DNA of 64,000 nt from Micromonospora phaseoli (GCF_900109115.1 NZ_FNYV01000004.1:496001-560000), one strand, 5' to 3'; positions 35,255 to 44,175 are shown, counted from the stretch's first letter. Made by a program: numbers and translations. The notes: a model not told the origin generated them from the letters alone.

Positions 35255-35755
35255 CGGAGCTTCGGTGGATTATGCGGCTGGCCCGGAACACGGACGCCAA
35301 ATCGTTCGACTGGACCAGGCGGCGAACCAGATCCGGAACAGGTCACCGACGAACTGCCGGGCGCCCTGATCCGGGTTCGTGGCGCAATAATCGGGGAGCA
35401 GACCTACGGACGAACCTCGCTCCGGAGCCCGTACGAGCAGCGACGATGTTCCGCTGCCCGACCTTCGACATCGCCTTCGAAACGGTCCGCGGCACACCGT
35501 TTGCCGGCAAGCAAAGTAAGACTGACCTAACAAAGGTTAGGCTAATCTTCGTTAATACCGAAACGTGACGTGAATGGCGTCGAGCGCAGCGCGCGCGGCG
35601 TTCCGCTGTTAGAGTGATATTCGGACGCGAATTGCACGACACCAAGCGGTGGCGGGGTTTACCTTGCCACCCGAGCGGCAAATAACGACCGACATACGAG
35701 CACACCGAGCCGATGCGTTCCACTGCTCCGTCGGCGTCAACAGTTGGGAGACACC
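35255..35755. other. 501-bp intergenic region after the megasynthase
   Basis: No gene-like frame on either strand. It is AT-richer between 35510 and 35640 than the surroundings, as expected for a promoter. It holds a candidate iron box (35532-35550) and a half-site-like GTTTACCTTGCC (35657-35668). No strong terminator hairpin was seen after the megasynthase stop. Confidence 0.6.
35532..35550. promoter_or_regulatory. Candidate iron box (DmdR1/IdeR-type site)
   Basis: AAAGGTTAGGCTAATCTTC matches 14 of 19 positions of the actinobacterial iron-box consensus TTAGGTTAGGCTAACCTAA, including the GGTTAGGCTAA core. It lies about 205 bp upstream of the cysteine-rich protein gene. Such sites bind iron-loaded DmdR/IdeR repressors; binding here is inferred. 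Confidence 0.6.
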
Positions 35756-36052
35756 ATGAAAACTCTGCTGCAGTCGCCCCCGGTACGCGAGTGCGCCGCC
35801 ACCGCGTGCAGCTTCAACGACAGCGGCTGTCACGCTCCGGCGATCACCGTGGCTTCGGCCGGTGATGCCGCGTCCTGCGCGACGTTCGTGGAGTCCTCGG
35901 TGCAGGGCGGGATCGCGGAGGTGACCGGCGCCGTGGGTGCCTGCGCGCGCTCCGAGTGCGTCTACAACACCAACCTCGCCTGCAAGGCCGAGTCCATCAC
36001 CGTCGGCCCAGGCGCCACCGTCAGCGACTGCCTCACCTACCAGCCGGCCTGA
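35756..36052 (+). CDS. Small cysteine-rich protein, two DUF1540-like units
   Basis: 98 residues, ATG at 35756 with TTGGGAG upstream (an in-frame TTG at 35744 is less likely). Eight cysteines fall into two similar sets: Cys13, 18, 25, 41 and Cys63, 68, 76, 92, each followed by the pattern C-x-A-x-x-I-T-V (CHAPAITV; CKAESITV). This is the DUF1540 pattern duplicated. No signal peptide or membrane segment is visible. The four-Cys units suggest a small metal-binding or disulfide fold in the cytoplasm; function is unknown. It is separated from the megasynthase by 501 bp containing a candidate iron box, so co-transcription with it is doubtful. A RiPP precursor role was considered but no leader/core structure is seen. 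Confidence 0.8.
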   Translation: MKTLLQSPPVRECAATACSFNDSGCHAPAITVASAGDAASCATFVESSVQGGIAEVTGAVGACARSECVYNTNLACKAESITVGPGATVSDCLTYQPA

Positions 36053-36138
36053 CCCTCGCCCGCGCCCGCGCACCGGATGACGGCACCGTCGAGGCGCCGA
36101 CACGGTGACGGAGGCGGCACACGACCGGACCCCGCCTT

Positions 36139-36156
36139 GGCAAGGTAAGCCTTGCC
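36139..36156. promoter_or_regulatory. Perfect palindrome, candidate iron-responsive operator
   Basis: GGCAAGGTAAGCCTTGCC has perfect 7-bp arms and a 4-bp centre, overlaps a second palindrome CCTTGGCAAGG (36134-36144), and resembles the iron box over its AAGGTAAGNCTTNCCTA core. It lies 58 bp upstream of the DUF2470-like start, a suitable place for a repressor. Confidence 0.6.
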
Positions 36157-36213
36157 TATTAAGGTCAGATCCCTAGGCCACACCACCTCCACTTCATGGC
36201 CGAGGGGATCGAG

Positions 36214-37050
36214 ATGGCGTTTCACCCAGCCGGGCCGGCGGAGCTGACGGGCGTCCCGTCCGCCGCAGACGCCAGCGCGTCAGCGGCGGACGGGGACATC
36301 GCGGCGACCGGCCCAGGCGCCGTAATGGCACGCTCTGTCCTGTCCACCGCCACCTCCCTGCGGCTGCGGCTCGGCGACGTCGCCGTCGACCTCATCGAAT
36401 CGCACGTCCTCCTGCCCGACGGCACCGTGGTCCTCGCGGTCGACGCGATGAGCCGGGCCGGCGGCCTGCTGGTCGCCGTGCGCGGTCGACCGGGTGCGGT
36501 ACGGCTCGACGTGACGCAACTCATCCCGGTCGCCGTACGATCCCGGGTCCGGGCCAGAGTGCGGGTGCTGGGTACTGCCCGCCGATTCGACCCGGCCAGC
36601 CTGGAGTCGTGCGACGGCGACACCCTGCTGTCCCTGCTCGACCTGCCGCCCGTCGCGCTGTGGGTGATCGAACCGGTCGAGCTGGGCCTCACCCGTGACG
36701 GCGGCGAGACCACGGTCGACATCAGCGCCTACCGCGCCGCACGCCCGGATCCGCTCGCCGCCGACGAGGCCGTACACCTGCAACGCCTCGCGCAGCAGCA
36801 CAGCGACGTCCTCGACCAGCTCGCGACGCTGGTCGACCCGGCGTTGACCACCGGTACGGCGCGGGTCGTGCCGATCGCCCTCGACGCCGACGGCATCGTG
36901 CTCCGCACCGAGGCGCCGGACCGACACACCGACCTCCGGCTGCCGTTCGCCCGTCGAGTCACCGCGGGCGCCGGCCTCGCCGACGAACTTCGGGCGCTCC
37001 TCGCCGAGGCCGCCCGACACGGGATCCCCGGCTGCGCCCGACCGCGCTAG
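36214..37050 (+). CDS. DUF2470-domain protein, probable iron/heme-related
   Basis: 278 residues from the ATG at 36214, which has GAGGGG six bases upstream; an ATG at 36196 has no binding site. After a low-complexity N-terminus rich in Ala/Ser, residues about 30-150 form a split-barrel-like region (ATSLRLRLGDVAVDLIESHVLLPDGTVVL). The C-terminal part about 180-270 matches the DUF2470 pattern (DEAVHLQRLAQQHSDVLDQL, then PIALDADGIVL, LRLPFARRV and the LRALLAEAARH helix). In other actinobacteria such proteins are annotated as heme-iron utilisation or FMN-binding split-barrel relatives. The iron-box-like palindrome upstream fits iron control. The gene is followed after 5 bp by the VOC gene, probably one operon. 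Confidence 0.72.
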   Translation: MAFHPAGPAELTGVPSAADASASAADGDIAATGPGAVMARSVLSTATSLRLRLGDVAVDLIESHVLLPDGTVVLAVDAMSRAGGLLVAVRGRPGAVRLDVTQLIPVAVRSRVRARVRVLGTARRFDPASLESCDGDTLLSLLDLPPVALWVIEPVELGLTRDGGETTVDISAYRAARPDPLAADEAVHLQRLAQQHSDVLDQLATLVDPALTTGTARVVPIALDADGIVLRTEAPDRHTDLRLPFARRVTAGAGLADELRALLAEAARHGIPGCARPR

Positions 37051-37055
37051 ACCTC

Positions 37056-37775
37056 ATGACTTCTCACCTCGTCGCGCTCTGCTTCGACGCGAACGACCCG
37101 GGTCGTCTCGCGCACTTCTGGGCCGGCGTCCTGGGCTGGGAGATTGCCGACGACCCCGCCGGCGTCGCGCTCCTGCCGAACGACGACACCGGCTTCCGGA
37201 TCCGATTCCTGCCGACCCGGCAGCGCAAGGTCGGCCAGAACCAGATGCACTTCGACCTCACCAGCACGTCCCTCGACGACCAGCGGCAGACGGTGGCGAG
37301 GTCGCTCGGGCTCGGTGCCCGGCACATCGACATCGGCCAGCGCCCCGAGGATGATCACGTGGTGCTCGCCGACCCCGAAGGCAACGAGTTCTGTGTCATC
37401 GAGCCGGGCAACAACTTCCTCGCTGACTGCGGATTCATCGGAGCGCTCGCCTGCGACGGTTCGCAGCAGGTCGGGTACTTCTGGAGCGAGGCGCTGGGCT
37501 GGCCGTTGGTCTGGGACCAGGACCAGGAGACCGCCATCCGCTCGCCGCACGGCGGCCCGAAGATCACGTGGGGCGGTCCGCCCTTCATACCGAAGACCGG
37601 AAAGAACCGGCTGCACTTCGACCTCGCTCCACCTCCCCACGGTGATCAGCAAGCGGAGGTCGACCGGCTCGTCTCCCTCGGGGCGACTCGACTCGACATC
37701 GGCCAGGGCGAGGTCGACTGGGTGGTGCTGGCTGATCCCGACGGCCACGAGTTCTGTGTGTCGACCCCTCGATAG
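37056..37775 (+). CDS. VOC-family protein, two glyoxalase-like domains
   Basis: 239 residues made of two similar beta-alpha-beta-beta-beta units (about 1-115 and 120-239). Each starts with a FWxxxLGW segment (HFWAGVLGWEI; YFWSEALGWPL), continues with a HFDL strand (MHFDLTSTS; LHFDLAPPP), and ends with VVLADPxGxEFCV. Two fused domains could form one internal active site or binding cavity. Family members act as dioxygenases, isomerases or antibiotic-sequestering proteins; nothing in the sequence selects among these. The start lies 5 bp after the DUF2470-like stop with no good ribosome site, consistent with coupling. Confidence 0.88.
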   Translation: MTSHLVALCFDANDPGRLAHFWAGVLGWEIADDPAGVALLPNDDTGFRIRFLPTRQRKVGQNQMHFDLTSTSLDDQRQTVARSLGLGARHIDIGQRPEDDHVVLADPEGNEFCVIEPGNNFLADCGFIGALACDGSQQVGYFWSEALGWPLVWDQDQETAIRSPHGGPKITWGGPPFIPKTGKNRLHFDLAPPPHGDQQAEVDRLVSLGATRLDIGQGEVDWVVLADPDGHEFCVSTPR

Positions 37776-37823
37776 CGCGACCAGCCCCGGTCCGCGGCAT
37801 CCCTGACCGGATTCCCGCGCCGG

Positions 37824-38843
37824 TCAGACGGCGCGGGCGATGCAGATGCGGGCGTCGAGTCGGGGACCGGCCTCGTAGACCATGTACGACACTCCCCCGT
37901 CGGTGCCGAAGGCCGGCGCGGCCACCCGACCGTTATCCGAGGCGATCGGGGCGTGGAACACCCCGAGGTGCACCTCCCGGTCGAAGTTGTTGCCGACCTC
38001 GGTGAGCCGGATCCGACCGTCGTTGCCGTGGTACGCCACGTAGCTGGTGCCGTTGCGCTTGAGCAGGTGCGGGCTGGAGATGTCGGTCAACCCGTCACCG
38101 GCCGGCGAGATCAGCGGGTTCGGAGCGAACTGCCACTGGTCCCAGCCGTTCGGCGACCAGCCCCAGAAGATCTTGCGGGTGCCCGGGCCGATGGTGTGCG
38201 CGCCCATGAAGAGCATGACGTACTTGTTGCCCCTGCCGGCCACCTGGTGCTCGAAGACCCGGGCGTACGAGGTCTCGGTGGTGTTCGGCACCAGGCGGGT
38301 GCTCAGGATCGGCGTCTCGTTGGTGAAGGTGATGCCGTCGCGGGAGCGGGCCACCCGGGTGGTGAAGTTCTCCCCGTGGAAGTAGAGGAAGAACTCCCTG
38401 CTCGCGGCGTTCCAGACCACGTGCGGCGAGGAGACGTGGCTGACCGTGGTGGTGGGCAGCACCCGGTCGACGATCGGGTTGCCCGGGTGCTCGGTGTAAG
38501 GGCCCTCAAGCCGGTCGGCGTAGGCCAGGCAGACGCCGCCGGGCGCGTCGTGCGGGGCGTAGTACAGGTAGTACCGCCCGCGGGCGCCGGAGATCTTGTC
38601 ATAGACCCCGCGTACGCACGGAAAGATCATCTCGCCGGTGGGGTTGTAGGCCAACGGCCCGGCGAACGCGTCGCGGACGTACCGGTAGCTGGGGAAGCCG
38701 GCCGGACCGGCGAGGGCGGGACCGGCGGCCACGGTACCGCCGAGCGCGGTGCCGGCCGCCGCGGCGGTGCCGATCAGGGTCGCGCCGCGCAGCAGGCTAC
38801 GGCGGCTCAGCGCGGCAGGTCGGGGCAGAAGTCGGTCGTCCAT
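37824..38843 (-). CDS. Tat-exported five-bladed beta-propeller glycosidase-like protein
   Basis: 339 residues with a twin-arginine signal (LSRRSLLRGATLIG at residues 13-26, hydrophobic region, cleavage near PALAGP). The mature protein shows repeats typical of GH43/GH62/GH117-like propellers: YYLYYAPHDAPGGVCLAYAD, SSPHVVWNAASREFFLYFHG, RVARSRDGITF, SSPHLLKRNGTSYVAYHGNDG. Likely role: extracellular attack on arabinan- or galactan-type chains, or sugar binding. The exact family and catalytic acids cannot be fixed by eye. It diverges from the LacI gene at 39182 across a 338-bp region with two matching operators, so it is probably controlled with the FAD-oxidoreductase/importer operon. Confidence 0.75.
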   Translation of the reverse strand: MDDRLLPRPAALSRRSLLRGATLIGTAAAAGTALGGTVAAGPALAGPAGFPSYRYVRDAFAGPLAYNPTGEMIFPCVRGVYDKISGARGRYYLYYAPHDAPGGVCLAYADRLEGPYTEHPGNPIVDRVLPTTTVSHVSSPHVVWNAASREFFLYFHGENFTTRVARSRDGITFTNETPILSTRLVPNTTETSYARVFEHQVAGRGNKYVMLFMGAHTIGPGTRKIFWGWSPNGWDQWQFAPNPLISPAGDGLTDISSPHLLKRNGTSYVAYHGNDGRIRLTEVGNNFDREVHLGVFHAPIASDNGRVAAPAFGTDGGVSYMVYEAGPRLDARICIARAV

Positions 38844-39181
38844 GGGGTCTCCGATCTTCGGGGACGCTCGTCGGTGACGGATGGCGGCGCAGCGGGATGG
38901 TGGCGCGACGGTGGCGGAGCGGGTGGACGGCGGGACGCCGACGGCAACCCACGACCGTCAGTGACCGTCTGTGAGATCGCACTCCACGAGGGAGTGTGCC
39001 TCGTGGTCGATGAGTCTGCTGCCGGAAGCGGACGAGCGTCAAGGCGCTAATACGAATTATCACGGCCGTCCGCCGGAGAAGTTTTCCGTCGACGGGGGTT
39101 GACGCCAGGCCGTCGGGGGTCGCAGGATTTCACACCAACGTAGCTAATGCGTATTAGCGCAGAAACGAATGGACACGGAAA
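38844..39181. promoter_or_regulatory. 338-bp divergent promoter with two matching operators
   Basis: It separates the propeller gene from the LacI gene. Two related palindromes stand out: GCTAATACGAATTATC (39046-39061) and GCTAATGCGTATTAGC (39143-39158, one mismatch between arms), 97 bp apart. The second lies 24 bp upstream of the LacI GTG. Spacing and symmetry fit a LacI-type repressor acting on itself and on both directions. Nothing else gene-like is present. Confidence 0.65.
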
Positions 39182-40213
39182 GTGACCGGATCGCGTAGGC
39201 GGGTGACCCAGCAGGACATCGCCCGGATGACCGGCGTCAGCCAGGCGACCGTCTCCCTGGTGCTCAACGGCCGCGACGACGGCGGCGTCCGGATCGCCCC
39301 GGAGACCCGGGAACGGGTGCTGCACGCGATCCGGGCCACCGGGTACGTGGCCGACCCGGTGGCCCGGCGGCTGGCCGCCCGACACAACCGGATCCTCGGC
39401 GTGTTCACCTACGAGCCGGTCTTCCCCGTCGGCACCGGCGACTTCTACCACCCGTTCCTGGTCGGCATCGAAGAGTCCGCCGAACGGCTCGGTTGTGACC
39501 TGCTGCTGCTGACCAGCGCCCCGGTCACCGACGGCCGGCGGCGAATCTTCCACGACGACAACCGGCTGCGGCTGGCCGACGGCTGCGTCCTGCTCGGCCG
39601 CTCGCTGGACCAGGACGAGTTGGGCCGGCTGGTCGCCGAGGGACACCCGTTCGTGTCGGTCGGCCGACGCGACGACGCCGGCGGGCCGGTGCCGTACGTC
39701 GGCGCGGACTACTCCGCCGCCACCGCCGCCGTGGTCCGCCGGGCCCTCGATGCCGGACACACCAGGCTGGCGTACCTCGGCCAGGGAGCCGGACCGGAGT
39801 CGCACGCCGACCGGTTCGCCGGCTACCGGAGCACCCTCGACGCGGCCGGGCTGCCGACCCGGCACGAACCCACCGACCGCTCCCCCGCCGACGTGCTCGA
39901 CGCGCTGCTCGCCGCCGAGGTCACCGCCGTGGTGGCCGAGGAGTACGCCGACGGGGTCGCCCTCGCCGGCATCGCCCGGGACCGCGGCCTGACCGTGCCC
40001 GCCGACCTGTCCATCCTGGCCCTGGGTGACCCGACCCGGCCGGCGACCAGCGACCTTGAGTTCACCGGGTTCCGGATCCCCCGCCGGGAGATGGGGTGGC
40101 AGGCCGTCGAGGTGCTCACCGGGCTACTCGCCGCGGTGCCCCACACGGTGACCCAGCGGCTGCTGCCGTGCCAGCCGGTCGACGGCGGCACCCTCGCACC
40201 GCCCCGCCACTGA
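39182..40213 (+). CDS. LacI-family transcriptional regulator
   Basis: 343 residues, GTG start. Helix-turn-helix VTQQDIARMTGVSQATVSLVLNGR at residues 8-31, hinge ADPVARRLAARHNRILGVF. The effector domain has FYHPFLVGIEESAERLGCD, CVLLGRS, HTRLAYLGQG and a C-terminal GWQAVEVLTGLL. The family-usual GFDDxP segment is replaced by LALGDPTRPATSD, so the effector pocket may be unusual. It is followed by 64 bp and then the FAD oxidoreductase and importer genes, which it probably controls together with the divergent propeller gene. Confidence 0.92.
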   Translation: MTGSRRRVTQQDIARMTGVSQATVSLVLNGRDDGGVRIAPETRERVLHAIRATGYVADPVARRLAARHNRILGVFTYEPVFPVGTGDFYHPFLVGIEESAERLGCDLLLLTSAPVTDGRRRIFHDDNRLRLADGCVLLGRSLDQDELGRLVAEGHPFVSVGRRDDAGGPVPYVGADYSAATAAVVRRALDAGHTRLAYLGQGAGPESHADRFAGYRSTLDAAGLPTRHEPTDRSPADVLDALLAAEVTAVVAEEYADGVALAGIARDRGLTVPADLSILALGDPTRPATSDLEFTGFRIPRREMGWQAVEVLTGLLAAVPHTVTQRLLPCQPVDGGTLAPPRH

Positions 40214-40277
40214 CCACCATCCCCGGTCGCCGCGCTCCCCGCCCGGCGGCCCCGACCAACCCCTGAAAGGACGGACC

Positions 40278-41912
40278 GTGCCGGAGATGCAGGCCGAAGT
40301 ACTGATCGTCGGTGGTGGGCTCGGTGGCGTGGCCGCCGCCCTGGCCGCGCTGCGGGCCGGCCGCACGGTGCTGCTGACCGAGGAGTACGTCTGGCTCGGC
40401 GGACAGCTCACCAGTCAGGCGGTGCCGCCGGACGAGCACTCCTGGGTGGAGCACTTCGGAGTCACCGCCAGCTACCGGTCGCTGCGCGACCGCATCCGGG
40501 ACTACTACCGGAGCTGGTACCCGCTCACCGAGCGGGCCCGGCGCGCCACCGCACTCAACCCGGGGGCCGGGCACGTCAGCCGGCTCTGCCACGAGCCCCG
40601 GGTCGCGGTGGCGGTGCTGGAGGACATGCTGGCGGCGTACCGGGGTTCCGGGCGGCTGCGGGTGCTCCAGCCGTACCGGCCGGTGGCCGCCGACACCGAC
40701 GGCGACCGGGTCACCGGAGTCACCGTGGCACACCGACACACCGGTGAACGGGTGCACCTGAGCGCGCCGTACGTCCTGGACGCCACCGAGACCGGCGAAC
40801 TGCTGCCGCTGACCGGCACCGAGTACGTCACCGGCTTCGAGTCCCGGGCCGAGACCGGTGAGCCGAGCGCGCCGGAGCAGGCACAACCGGCCAACATGCA
40901 GGCCGCGTCGGTGTGCTTCGCGGTCGACCACGTCGACGGGAACCACACCATCGACAAGCCGGCGGCGTACGACTTCTGGCGGGCGTACCGGCCGCCGTTC
41001 TGGGGCGACCGGATGCTGTCGTTCCGCTCCCCCAACCCACGCACCCTGGAGATCTCCGAACGCAGCTTCACCCCGAACCCGGACGACGACCCGTGGCTGG
41101 TCCAGGCCGACCAGCGGGTCAACCCCGGCGACGGCAACCTGTGGACGTTCCGGCGGATCGCCGCCCGGCGCAACTTCACGCCCGGCGCGTACGACAGCGA
41201 CATCTGCCTGGTCAACTGGCCGATGATCGACTACTTCGAGCAGCCGGTGATCGACGTACCCGATCCGGACGCGGGCATCGCGGCGGCCCGGGAACTGTCC
41301 CTGTCGGTGCTGTACTGGCTGCAGACCGAGGCGCCCCGCACCGACGGCGGCACCGGCTTTCCCGGGCTGCGGCTGCGCGGCGACGTCACCGGCAACGGCA
41401 CCGCCGCGACCGGCGGGGACGTCACGCACAGCGGCCTGGCCCAGGCACCATACATCCGCGAGTCACGCCGCATCCGCGCCGAGTACACGGTGGTCGAGCA
41501 GGACCTGTCGCTTCAGATCCGGGGCGACAAGGGCGCGGTCACCTACGCCGACTCGGTCGGCGTCGGCATGTACCGCATCGACCTGCACCCCTCCACCGGC
41601 GGCGACAACTACATCGACGTGGCCTCCTGCCCGTTCGAGATCCCGCTCGGCGCTCTGATCCCCCGGCGGGTGGAGAACCTGCTGCCCGCCGGCAAGAACA
41701 TCGGCACCACGCACATCACCAACGGCTCCTACCGCCTGCACCCCGTGGAGTGGAACGTCGGCGAGGTCGCCGGCCTGCTCGCGGACTTCTGCCTGGCCCG
41801 GCGGGTCACCCCCCGCGCGGTGCGCTACACACCCGGCCTGCTGGCCGACTTCCAGAACCGCCTCGCCGACGAAGGCGTCGAGCTGCGCTGGCCCGACATC
41901 GCCGGCTACTGA
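40278..41912 (+). CDS. FAD-dependent oxidoreductase (PF12831-like)
   Basis: 544 residues. The N-terminal dinucleotide motif VLIVGGGLGGVAAALAALRAG binds FAD; LLTEEYVWLGGQLTSQ follows as in the FAD-dependent oxidoreductase family PF12831. A C-terminal motif with FEIPLGALIPRRVENLLPAGKNIGTTHITNGSYRLHP closes the FAD site. GTG start with AAAGGA upstream. Family members in sugar loci oxidise or dehydrate saccharide-derived compounds; the substrate is unknown. It is first in an operon with a CUT1 importer, with no hydrolase in the operon, so oxidation may be the first intracellular step on the imported sugar (inference). Confidence 0.85.
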   Translation: MPEMQAEVLIVGGGLGGVAAALAALRAGRTVLLTEEYVWLGGQLTSQAVPPDEHSWVEHFGVTASYRSLRDRIRDYYRSWYPLTERARRATALNPGAGHVSRLCHEPRVAVAVLEDMLAAYRGSGRLRVLQPYRPVAADTDGDRVTGVTVAHRHTGERVHLSAPYVLDATETGELLPLTGTEYVTGFESRAETGEPSAPEQAQPANMQAASVCFAVDHVDGNHTIDKPAAYDFWRAYRPPFWGDRMLSFRSPNPRTLEISERSFTPNPDDDPWLVQADQRVNPGDGNLWTFRRIAARRNFTPGAYDSDICLVNWPMIDYFEQPVIDVPDPDAGIAAARELSLSVLYWLQTEAPRTDGGTGFPGLRLRGDVTGNGTAATGGDVTHSGLAQAPYIRESRRIRAEYTVVEQDLSLQIRGDKGAVTYADSVGVGMYRIDLHPSTGGDNYIDVASCPFEIPLGALIPRRVENLLPAGKNIGTTHITNGSYRLHPVEWNVGEVAGLLADFCLARRVTPRAVRYTPGLLADFQNRLADEGVELRWPDIAGY

Positions 41913-41927
41913 GGAAGGACATACTCC

Positions 41928-43199
41928 ATGAAGATCCGGTTGACGGCCGCCGTCGCGCTCACCGCGCTGCTCGGCCTGACCGCCTGCGGCGGCGACTCCG
42001 CCGAGTCCGACGGCCCGGTCACCCTGCGGATGACCACCTGGTCGGCGAACGAGGCACACCTGAAGCTGTTCAACGAGATCGCCGCCGAGTACACCGCGGC
42101 CAACCCGGACGTCGCCGGGATCACCTTCGACCCGATCCCGTTCGAGAACTACACCACCACGCTGACCACCCAGATCGCCGGCGGCAACCCGCCCGACCTG
42201 GCCTGGGTGCTGGAGAACTCGGCACCCGACTTCGTCAGCTCCGGCGCGCTGGTGCCGCTCACCGACACCCTCAAGAACACCGAGGGGTACGCCTACGACG
42301 AGCTGGCTCCGGCCGCCACGAAGCTGTGGCAGGCCGACGGCGAGCTGTACGCGTACCCCTTCTCCACCTCGCCGTTCGGGGTGTTCGTCAACACCGACCT
42401 GCTGAGCGCAGCCGACACCGAGAGCCCGGCCGAGTTGATCGCCGCCGGCCGGTGGAGCTGGCAGAACGCGCTGGCCGCCGCGTCGACGGTGCAGGCCAAG
42501 ACCGGCAAGGCCGGCCTGGTGGTACGCGACTTCGACTACAAGGGCTGGGACTTCCTCTCCACCGTGTGGACCGGCTGGGGCGCGCAGGCGTGGAGTGAGG
42601 ACGGGAAGACCTGCGGCTTCAACTCGCCGGAAATGGTCGAGGCGATGACCGCACTGCACCGGGGGATCTTCGTCGACAAGGCGCTGCCCGGGCCGGGCAC
42701 CACCGCCGACTTCTTCGCTGGCGAGGCCGGCATGACCATCACCCAGATCTCCCGCGCCTCCCTGCTGACCGACCAGAAGTTCGACTGGGATCTGGTGCCG
42801 CTGCCGGCCGGCCCGAAGGGCGAGTACGCGGTGATCGGGCAGGGCGGCATGGGCGTGCTCAAGCAGGGCCGCAACGCCGAGACCGCCGCCGACTTCCTGG
42901 CGTACCTGACCAACCCCACCAACTCGGCGAAGCTGGCCCAGTTCTTCCCGCCGCCGCGTACCTCGCTGCTCACCGCCGAGACTCTCGCCAAGACCAACCC
43001 GCTGCTGAGCCCCGAGCAGTTGCAGCAGGTGGTGATCGACGGGATCGCCGACGGCGTGGTGAAGCCCAGCCACACCGGCCAGGCCGAGCTGAACCAGGCG
43101 GTCCGGGCTGGGCTGGACCCGCTGTGGCAGCCGAACGCCGACGTCCGCGGCGTGCTCGACGGCGTCTGCTCCTCGATCAACCCGCTGCTGGCGAAGTAG
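41928..43199 (+). CDS. Extracellular sugar-binding lipoprotein (CUT1)
   Basis: 423 residues, ATG with AGGA upstream. The lipoprotein signal is VALTALLGLTAC, lipidated Cys at about residue 20. The mature protein has the family-1 SBP pattern: LRMTTWSANEAHLKLF, TLTTQIAGGNPPDLAWV, YPFSTSPFGVFVN and GQGGMGVLKQGRNAETAADFLAYL. It captures a sugar for the two permeases that follow at 43210 and 44165. Divergence from the binding protein at 4205 indicates a different ligand. Confidence 0.94.
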   Translation: MKIRLTAAVALTALLGLTACGGDSAESDGPVTLRMTTWSANEAHLKLFNEIAAEYTAANPDVAGITFDPIPFENYTTTLTTQIAGGNPPDLAWVLENSAPDFVSSGALVPLTDTLKNTEGYAYDELAPAATKLWQADGELYAYPFSTSPFGVFVNTDLLSAADTESPAELIAAGRWSWQNALAAASTVQAKTGKAGLVVRDFDYKGWDFLSTVWTGWGAQAWSEDGKTCGFNSPEMVEAMTALHRGIFVDKALPGPGTTADFFAGEAGMTITQISRASLLTDQKFDWDLVPLPAGPKGEYAVIGQGGMGVLKQGRNAETAADFLAYLTNPTNSAKLAQFFPPPRTSLLTAETLAKTNPLLSPEQLQQVVIDGIADGVVKPSHTGQAELNQAVRAGLDPLWQPNADVRGVLDGVCSSINPLLAK

Positions 43200-43209
43200 G
43201 CGACGTTCG

Positions 43210-44175
43210 ATGTCGGTCCTGACCAGGGACGCGCAGGGGCGGGCCGGTGGCCGGTCCGCCCCTGCGGGGGCCGCCGCAGCGCGGCGGCGCGGCTGGTGGA
43301 CGACCCGCCGCCGTGACCAGCTCGCCGGTCTGCTCTTCGTCGCCCCACAGCTCGTCGGCTCGGTGCTGTTCGTGCTGATCCCCCTCGGACTGGTGTTCTG
43401 GTACAGCCTGCACGAGTGGAACGTGCTCGCCGGCACCTTCGAGTTCATCGGCACGGACAACTACCGGAGCATGGCGCAGGACCCGAACCTGCCCTCGGTG
43501 CTGCGGGTCACCGGGCTGTTCTCGGTCGGCCTGGTGGTGTTCAACCTCAGCCTGGCCCTGCTGCTCGCGGTGCTGCTCAACCAGCGGCTGCGCGGCACCA
43601 TCGTGTTCCGGACGCTGTTCTTCTCCCCGGTGGTCGTCTCGCTGGTCGCCTGGACGATCGTCTGGGGTTTCCTGCTCCAGGACAACGGCGGCGTCAACGG
43701 GACGCTCGGCGCCGTCGGCGTGGACGGGCCGAACTGGCTGCGCGGCGACTGGACGGCTCTGCTGTCGGTGATCGTGGTGCAGGTGGTCAAGAACGTCGGC
43801 CTGAACATGGTGCTGTTCCTGGCCGCCCTCCAGGGCGTTCCCGCCGAGTTGTACGAGGCGGCCCGGGTCGAGGGAGCGAACGCCTGGACCCGGTTCCGGC
43901 GGATCACCGTCCCGCTGATCAGCCCGACCATCCTGCTCACCTCGATCATCACCGTGGTCGGGTCGTTGCAGGTGTTCGCCCAGATCGCCGTGCTCACCCA
44001 GGGCGGCCCGGGCACCTCGACCACGGTGCTCGTCTACTACCTGTACCAACGGGCGTTCCAGTTCCACCAGTTCGGATACGGGGCCACCCTGTCCGTGCTG
44101 CTCTTCCTGATCGTGCTGGTGCTCACCGTCGTGCAGTGGCGGATGCGCAGGAGGTGGGTCTTCCATGAACAGTAG
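43210..44175 (+). CDS. Sugar ABC transporter permease (CUT1, MalF type)
   Basis: 321 residues. An Arg/Ala-rich cytoplasmic N-terminus (about 1-38), a first helix LLFVAPQLVGSVLFVLIPLG, five further helices, and the EAA loop EAARVEGANAWTRFRRITVP near residue 220. It begins 10 bp after the binding-protein stop and overlaps the next permease by 11 bp. No ATPase gene follows, so an MsiK-type shared ATPase is expected. Confidence 0.94.
   Translation: MSVLTRDAQGRAGGRSAPAGAAAARRRGWWTTRRRDQLAGLLFVAPQLVGSVLFVLIPLGLVFWYSLHEWNVLAGTFEFIGTDNYRSMAQDPNLPSVLRVTGLFSVGLVVFNLSLALLLAVLLNQRLRGTIVFRTLFFSPVVVSLVAWTIVWGFLLQDNGGVNGTLGAVGVDGPNWLRGDWTALLSVIVVQVVKNVGLNMVLFLAALQGVPAELYEAARVEGANAWTRFRRITVPLISPTILLTSIITVVGSLQVFAQIAVLTQGGPGTSTTVLVYYLYQRAFQFHQFGYGATLSVLLFLIVLVLTVVQWRMRRRWVFHEQ

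Noticed and set aside
35756..36052. RiPP precursor peptide next to the megasynthase
   Set aside because: The cysteines are spread in two similar folded-domain-like units, no leader/core boundary and no modifying enzymes nearby.
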